Assembly (NCBI GenBank): GCA_034721855.1
Contig: JAYENB010000226.1
Location: 1 to 43,683 of the forward strand
From: JAQIBY01 sp034721855
Lineage (GTDB): Bacteria > Bacteroidota > Bacteroidia > Bacteroidales > ML635J-15
Direction: 5' to 3'
Length of the DNA stretch: 43,683 nt
Shown: positions 39,252-43,683 of the stretch, in pieces
Numbering within the stretch: position 1 is the first letter of the stretch
Layout of the letters: the number at the start of each line of letters is the position of its first letter
Program-made: the position numbers and the translations under genes
The notes under the pieces: model-generated
What the model saw: the letters and a program-made list of their open reading frames with translations, nothing else
What the model was told of the DNA's origin: nothing
The model's database searches: none

Positions 39252-40373
39252 ATGAAAAATACAGCTCTTACAGAAGTTCATAAATCCATGGGTGGGCGCA
39301 TGGTGCCATTTGCTGGTTTTAACATGCCCGTAGAATTTGAAGGAATCAATGCAGAACACCGGACAGTTCGTGAAAAAATTGGGGTGTTTGATGTATCACA
39401 CATGGGTGAATTTGAAGTCAGCGGTCCCAATGCTAAAGCATTTATTCAGCGCATTTCGTCTAACGATGTCAACACATTGTTTGATGGGAAAGTGCAATAT
39501 AACTGCATGCCAAACGATATAGGTGGTATTGTGGATGATTTTCTTGTGTATCGCTTTGCCGAAGATAAATACTGGCTGGTGGTAAACGCAGCAAACATTG
39601 AAAAAGACTGGGAATGGTGTAAAAAACAAGCCGAAGCTTTTGATATCCGTGTTGGTGATGAACTGAAAAATTTATCTGAAGACATCAGCTTGCTTGCTGT
39701 CCAGGGGCCTTACGCCAGGAAAGCCATGCAAAAGCTCACAGATGAGAACATCATGGATATGGAGTTTTACACCGTTAAAACCCTTAAGCTTGCTGGTGTA
39801 GATGATGTTGTGCTGTCAACAACAGGTTATACAGGAGCTGGTGGTTGTGAAATCTACATGAAAAATGCCGACGCCAAAGCTATTTACAAGGCTGTGCTTG
39901 ATGCCGGTAAAGAATTTGGGATCAAGCCAATCGGACTGGGTGCCAGGGATACGTTGAGGCTGGAAATGAAAATGTGTTTGTATGGCAATGATATTGATGA
40001 TACCACATCACCAATAGAAGCCGGATTGGGCTGGGCCACAAAATTTGTGGATGGTAATGACTTCATTATGCGGGATTACCATGAAAAATTGAAAACCGAG
40101 AAACCGGGTAAAATGCTTAAAGCGTTTGTGATGAATGAACGCGGAATACCGAGACAACATTACAAAGTCTATAATGAAGAAGGTGAAGAAATAGGAGAGG
40201 TGACCAGTGGAACCATGTCCCCAATGATGAACAAAGGCATTGGATTGGCATACCTGAAACGGGGATACTGGAAATCCGGTACCAAAATATTCATTGGTGT
40301 CCGCAAGAAAAAACTTGAAGCCGAAGTGGTCAAACCACCGATATTCAAAGATCAGAAACCTGAAGTAAAGTAA
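39252..40373 (+). CDS. gcvT: Glycine cleavage system T protein (aminomethyltransferase)
   Basis: This 373-aa tetrahydrofolate-dependent enzyme takes the aminomethyl group from the lipoylated H protein and makes methylene-tetrahydrofolate and ammonia. Family motifs are present: RMVPFAGFNMPVEFEGINAE, EHRTVREKIGVFDVSHMGEF, GIVDDFLVYRF (the catalytic Asp region), GYTGAGGCEIYM, LGARDTLRLEMKMCLYGNDI, and VTSGTMSPMMNKGIGLAYL. Length and all core positions fit. No other glycine-cleavage genes (gcvH, gcvP) are in the window, so the system is split, as is common in this phylum. It is flanked by near-identical repeats, which could allow loss by recombination. Confidence 0.95.
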   Translation: MKNTALTEVHKSMGGRMVPFAGFNMPVEFEGINAEHRTVREKIGVFDVSHMGEFEVSGPNAKAFIQRISSNDVNTLFDGKVQYNCMPNDIGGIVDDFLVYRFAEDKYWLVVNAANIEKDWEWCKKQAEAFDIRVGDELKNLSEDISLLAVQGPYARKAMQKLTDENIMDMEFYTVKTLKLAGVDDVVLSTTGYTGAGGCEIYMKNADAKAIYKAVLDAGKEFGIKPIGLGARDTLRLEMKMCLYGNDIDDTTSPIEAGLGWATKFVDGNDFIMRDYHEKLKTEKPGKMLKAFVMNERGIPRQHYKVYNEEGEEIGEVTSGTMSPMMNKGIGLAYLKRGYWKSGTKIFIGVRKKKLEAEVVKPPIFKDQKPEVK

Positions 40374-40396
40374 CTATTCAGGCAAATATGTTTTTT

Positions 40397-40640
40397 ACCG
40401 CTAAGACGCAAAGACGCAGCGAAATGGCGATAGCGAGAAGGCACGATAGGGTGATTGGACGATGTAACGAAAGCACGAATTCACGATGGGGCGAGTTGGC
40501 GAGTTGGTGAGCTGGCGATGGGATGATGGCATGATAAGGAGAAATATTCAGAACTCAGGAAAAAATAAAGGTATATCCCTTGAAATCTCGTGCTATCGTA
40601 GCTTTGCGCCTCTGCGTCTTTGCGGTTATTGATTACGAAG
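40397..40640 (+). repeat. Modular element, copy 3 (gcvT to helicase), inverted ends
   Basis: It starts ACCGCTAAGACGCAAAGACG and ends with the inverted counterpart TTTGCGCCTCTGCGTCTTTG, CGGTTA. The interior 40397-40588 is nearly the same as in copy 2. The outer TACTTTTG end of copies 1 and 2 is missing; the gene beyond is convergent. With the terminator it fills the gap 40374-40682. Confidence 0.75.
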
Positions 40641-40649
40641 TAAAATAAG

Positions 40650-40684
40650 GCCCCAGAAACGTTCCGGAAACTGGGGCGTTTTTT
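40650..40684 (+). terminator. Rho-independent terminator of gcvT
   Basis: A 7-bp stem GCCCCAG / CTGGGGC (40650-40677) is followed by six T (40679-40684). The T tract touches the convergent helicase stop codon at 40683. Confidence 0.8.
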
Positions 40685-41912
40685 ATTTGCGTTTTGGACT
40701 TTTCTTTTTGCGATGATATGGTTTGTTCCTTGATCTCCAGTGATGCCGGTGCTTTTGTGTTACATTCCATGCCGGCGTTTTATCCGGGGCAAAAGGCAGT
40801 TTCTGCTTCCTGACTTTTTGTTCTATCAGTTTTTCTATTTTTTCAAAGTCTCCCATCTGGCTTGGGTTGACCAGCGTTAAAGCAATGCCTGATTGTTCTG
40901 CCCTTGCCGTTCTTCCAACACGGTGAACATAATCTTCAGCATCCCGGGGAACTTCATAGTTGATGATAATGTCTATGTTCTTGATGTCTATGCCACGGCT
41001 TAATACGTCAGTAGCTACTAAAATGCGAATGCGTGCAGCTTTAAAGCGGTTCAGAATATCCTGACGTTCGCTCTGTGCAAAATCTGACGATATACCATGT
41101 GCGTTCATCCCCATTTTATTCAGTGACCTTACAATCTCATTGACCTGGGCTTTTGTGGCTGTAAAAATCAGTATGCGTTTATAATCCAGCTTGTCTTTCA
41201 ACAAATGAGCAATGAGACGAGTCTTATCCTTGTCAAGAACAGGGTATGCAGCTTGCAAAACACCTTCTGCAGGTTTGGATAAATTGATGTTGATTTCTTC
41301 CGGGTTATTCAGAAGTTGTTGTGCCATTTGTTTGATCTTTGTCGGCATGGTAGCGCTGAACATCATGGTTTGCCGCTTTTTCGGACATTGTTTGGTTATG
41401 CGCATGATATCATCATAAAAGCCCATATCCAGCATTTTGTCTGCTTCATCTAAAATATAATATTGCAGCTTGCTGAAATCAACATAGCCAAGTTTGATGT
41501 GAGCCAGCAATTTACCGGGGGTTGCAATCACAATGTCAACACCTTCGGTAAGGGCTTTGCGTTCCTGGTTCCATTCAGATCCGTCACCACCTCCGTAAAC
41601 AGGCAGCGAAGTTACCGGTAAGAAATAGGATATACCTTGTATGTCGCGGTCTATTTGTAATGCGAGTTCCCGCGTAGGAACAACAATCAGTGCTTTTACT
41701 TTCTTGTGTGTGTGGTCTTTGTTGATCATGTCAAGCAAAGGGAGCACAAATGCGGCTGTTTTTCCTGTTCCCGTCTGGGCGCTTGCAATCAAGTCCCTGC
41801 CTTTCATAATCATGGGAATGGCAAGCTCCTGGATCGGGGTGGTTTTGGTAAACCCCATAAATGAAACAGCTTCTTGCAGTTCATTACTCAAATTCAGTGT
41901 TGAAAAATCCAT
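40683..41912 (-). CDS. DEAD-box RNA helicase (RhlE-type)
   Basis: The start at 41912 (MDFSTLNLSNELQEAVSFMG) is chosen because the frame further up begins with TTG and a TACATTTG promoter box lies at 41950-41957, 37 nt upstream. The 409-aa protein has every DEAD-box motif: Q motif (GFTKTTPIQE), AQTGTGKTAAF, PTRELA, GGGDGSEWN, ATPGKLL, DEADKMLDMGF, FSATMP, then in domain 2 VLSRGIDIKNIDIIINYEVP and HRVGRTARAEQSG. The short basic tail (HRHHWRSRNKPYHRKKKSPK) marks RhlE-like enzymes and may bind ribosomal RNA. It unwinds RNA with ATP in ribosome assembly or RNA decay. It is convergent with gcvT, sharing the terminator region. Confidence 0.9.
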   Translation of the reverse strand: MDFSTLNLSNELQEAVSFMGFTKTTPIQELAIPMIMKGRDLIASAQTGTGKTAAFVLPLLDMINKDHTHKKVKALIVVPTRELALQIDRDIQGISYFLPVTSLPVYGGGDGSEWNQERKALTEGVDIVIATPGKLLAHIKLGYVDFSKLQYYILDEADKMLDMGFYDDIMRITKQCPKKRQTMMFSATMPTKIKQMAQQLLNNPEEININLSKPAEGVLQAAYPVLDKDKTRLIAHLLKDKLDYKRILIFTATKAQVNEIVRSLNKMGMNAHGISSDFAQSERQDILNRFKAARIRILVATDVLSRGIDIKNIDIIINYEVPRDAEDYVHRVGRTARAEQSGIALTLVNPSQMGDFEKIEKLIEQKVRKQKLPFAPDKTPAWNVTQKHRHHWRSRNKPYHRKKKSPKRK

Positions 41913-41949
41913 ATTGTCTGTTCTGTATTCTTTTGCAGCCAAATTTATG

Positions 41950-41957
41950 CAAATGTA
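41950..41957 (-). promoter_or_regulatory. -7 box (TACATTTG) of the helicase gene
   Basis: TACATTTG on the minus strand, 37 nt upstream of the ATG at 41912, fits TAnnTTTG and sets the start choice. Confidence 0.5.
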
Positions 41958-42029
41958 AGCATTTGTCCGAAGAACGTTTCACATATTGAATTTTATTTCG
42001 TAATTTTAGGGTGTGATAAACAATGCATT

Positions 42030-42956
42030 ATGAAAAAACATCATTTTATTACCGCCCTATTAGTAACGTGTATGGTTGCACCTGTTTTTTCACAGGACAC
42101 AACGGATAATGCAGAAATGGATAAGCGTGAATACCACTTTCATGTCAGCAATTTTTCCGTTTCTGCCGGTGTATATCCGGAAAAGTTGACACGAGCTACG
42201 CTGGTTGGGTTCGAAAAACTTGCTCCCAATTCTGCATTGATAAGAGATATATATGCGTTGCCTGATTACAATAATGCGTACAATTATTATTTTAACAATG
42301 ACATAACTCGTGCGTTAGTTTTTAATCTTGGATTTGATTTTCTGGATTATGGCATAAAAAACTTTGCTCACCCCCGGTTGAATCTCGGATTGAGTTATAA
42401 TAAGTCAATGTTTAAAAGTTTGAATATCAGGTATGAAGACTCTGAGCCATACGATACACTGAGCTCCGAAACGACTAACAATGTTGTTTATTTGGATTCG
42501 GTAACACAACATCGCTACGACATGTATTATTATTCTGAACAAATTCGTTTGGATGTCAACTTTATTTATCGCAGCAATCCTGCAAAACGGTTTTCTTTTT
42601 ATGCAGGGGCAGGCATAACTGCAGGATTTTCCATCAATGCATATTCCACTATTTCATACGAACAAAATAAATTTGTGAGTAGTAGTTCTGAAAGCGGTTC
42701 CTATGTGTACACATATCAATATTATGAACCTGAGGTTCAAAAAAAAGAACAATTTACCCACAAAATAAATGTTGGTGGATCGGCTTACATTCCACTTGGC
42801 CTGGATTTTAGGATAGGCAATAAAAAATCCCTCTGGACTGAATTGCACTTGTTCATTGAACTACGGCCGGGCGTTAATTTGGTTTACATCCCCGAACTTA
42901 CTACCTACACTTATGGAATATTTCAGGGCAATTTCGGTGTTAAATATGAGTGGTAG
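42030..42956 (+). CDS. Outer-membrane beta-barrel protein of unknown function
   Basis: This 308-aa protein has a signal peptide (HHFITALLVTCMVAPVFSQ). Repeated amphipathic strands follow (HFHVSNFSVSAGVYPEK, LNLGLSYNKSMFKSLNIRYE, RFSFYAGAGITAGFSINAYS, HKINVGGSAYIPLGLDFRIG, YGIFQGNFGVKYEW), ending in a terminal Trp typical of barrel proteins. A Tyr- and Ser-rich loop (FVSSSSESGSYVYTYQYYE) is probably surface-exposed. I recognise no named family. A TAATTTTA sequence 20-30 nt upstream is a weak match to the -7 box. It stands alone, divergent from the helicase gene; downstream only repeats are seen. Confidence 0.7.
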   Translation: MKKHHFITALLVTCMVAPVFSQDTTDNAEMDKREYHFHVSNFSVSAGVYPEKLTRATLVGFEKLAPNSALIRDIYALPDYNNAYNYYFNNDITRALVFNLGFDFLDYGIKNFAHPRLNLGLSYNKSMFKSLNIRYEDSEPYDTLSSETTNNVVYLDSVTQHRYDMYYYSEQIRLDVNFIYRSNPAKRFSFYAGAGITAGFSINAYSTISYEQNKFVSSSSESGSYVYTYQYYEPEVQKKEQFTHKINVGGSAYIPLGLDFRIGNKKSLWTELHLFIELRPGVNLVYIPELTTYTYGIFQGNFGVKYEW

Positions 42957-43160
42957 TTAGGCTTTGCCGAAAAACACGAAACCCGAAACACGCCAACATG
43001 GAACAATAATAGTTTTGCCGCAGAAAGCCAATTCGTATCCATCATTTCTTTCTCCATCACACAATCACCGATCGCCAACTCGCCCCATCGCTAATTCGCC
43101 AGCTCGCCCCTTTGTGCCTTTTCACAATCGTGCCATCGTTCTATCTCCTTCTCCCGCGTG
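42957..43160. repeat. Gene-free stretch with CGAAACCCGAAACACG words and inverted GCGA-word repeat
   Basis: The bases 42973-43000 are low-complexity CACGAAACCCGAAACACG. The bases 43064-43140 (ACCGATCGCCAACTCGCCCC, then GCCAGCTCGCCCC and CAATCGTGCCATCG) are the reverse complement of words in the modular elements at 38951 and 40397. A similar run recurs at 43393-43436. No gene is convincing. Confidence 0.6.
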
Positions 43161-43294
43161 AGGGCGGAGGCGGTTAGCCTGCTGCAGATGAGCCTTACAG
43201 CCTGTTGCTGTGGCAGAGCGACCAGCGGAAGCTCCTGTCCACAGCATAACAGGCTGAAGGCGAAGCAAAGCAGCTAATAGCCGCAGACCGACCC
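43161..43294 (-). repeat. GC-rich dispersed repeat, copy C
   Basis: Read on the minus strand it starts GGGTCGGTCTGCGGCTATTA, has the core ACAGGAGCTTCCGCTGGTCG and ends GGCTAACCGCCTCCGCCC. It is the copy that best links A, B and D. Confidence 0.6.
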
Positions 43295-43339
43295 TGATTT
43301 TTTTGGCTTCTCGCTTAGCGAGAAGCCAAAAAATCAGGG
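43293..43339. repeat. Long near-perfect hairpin next to copy C
   Basis: The left arm CCTGATTTTTTTGGCTTCTC plus GCT pairs with the right arm AGCGAGAAGCCAAAAAATCA plus GG. Arms are about 22-23 bp with a single-base difference in the T run (7 versus 6) and a loop of two bases. Confidence 0.85.
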
Positions 43340-43500
43340 GCACGCCCTGATAATCATAATAACTACCTCCATCACTCAATCTCTCTATCACACAATCACC
43401 GCGCCCCATCGCCAATTCGCCAACTTGCCCTATCGTGCCTTCTCACAATTACAATCCGTGGCATTTCATAGTCTATGAATAAATAGAGTCTGTCAATAAA

Positions 43501-43627
43501 GTCAGTGTCTGATTCATAATGTTCGAGTTCAAGGCTTGCGAAGTATTGGCAACCAGGAGTTTACTGGCGTAAATGACTGGTTGTCAATGCGAGCGTAACG
43601 CAGAAATCGGACATTATGGACTGACAC
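43501..43627. repeat. MITE-like element with terminal inverted repeats
   Basis: The left end GTGTCTGATTCATAATGTTC, GA matches the complement of the right end TCGGACATTATGGACTGACA, C with a few differences. The 127-bp unit encloses a GC-richer centre (GGCAACCAGGAGTTTACTGG, then ACTGGTTGTCAATGC). No open frame is contained. The last 56 bases of the window show nothing I can name. Confidence 0.6.
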
Positions 43628-43683
43628 TAAATAATGTTCCTGATTATGCACTTCTTTTTTATCTTCGCTGCTTTTAAATACTA

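Noticed and set aside
43122..43415. 97-codon open frame on the minus strand
   Set aside because: It lies entirely in the GC-rich repeat and the hairpin, with no start site or family resemblance.
43501..43627. A tRNA or other structured RNA gene in the terminal region
   Set aside because: GTTCGAGTTC resembles a T-arm, but no acceptor or anticodon arm pairs around it, and the inverted ends explain the structure better.

Overview
The window comes from the chromosome of a Bacteroidota bacterium, probably Bacteroidales or Marinilabiliales-like. The evidence is the syntenic block bamD - rpoZ - coaBC - DUF4835 - recN, recurring TAnnTTTG -7 promoter boxes, a long SecA (1096 aa) ending in a SEC-C zinc motif, FISUMP-domain surface proteins, and two tandem proteins with the TPR / PD40 propeller / CRD / OmpA_C layout of the type IX secretion protein PorE. 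Most of the sequence is AT-rich; the dnaE-dinB pair is visibly richer in GC.

Layout. 1-105 is the start of mutS2 (minus). 276-2043 is a graveyard: a degraded HTH-ImmA/IrrE plus DUF4411-like PIN toxin-antitoxin pair, with the PIN gene fused to the tail of a type II restriction-modification enzyme. 2129-2249 is a dead copy of the dnaE 3' end. 2335-4626 is an operon of four lipoproteins (CsgG-like, an unknown, DUF4810, DUF799), each overlapping the next by ATGA. 4923-9214 holds a short DnaE and DinB, probably a translesion pair. 9215-9906 is packed with tandem and inverted repeats. 9907-12572 holds a membrane gene truncated by a decayed insertion sequence whose ends can be seen. 12583-17547 holds an HD hydrolase with an aminotransferase, a Usp-SPFH operon, and a nucleoside phosphorylase. 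17874-21227 holds two FISUMP surface proteins. 21707-23833 holds an isoprenylcysteine-type methyltransferase, then a nucleotidyltransferase with a phosphoesterase. 23950-28870 is the conserved bamD to recN block. 29085-34743 holds a small barrel protein, secA and a TPR protein. 34763-38899 holds the two PorE-like proteins, followed by gcvT, a DEAD-box helicase and a barrel protein. The last 700 bases are repeats.

The core genes look intact and ordinary. The unusual content lies between them: at least four families of short dispersed repeats occupy almost every long intergenic gap. One modular family has constant ends and exchangeable interiors, and two of its copies carry a promoter-like box facing the next gene. 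Other points of interest are the four-lipoprotein operon flanked by a duplicated dnaE tail, the PIN/restriction-enzyme fusion, the nucleotidyltransferase-phosphoesterase pair, and promoter boxes only 4 nt from the start codons of mutS2 and bamD. I see no CRISPR array, tRNA or rRNA, and no clearly new defence system.
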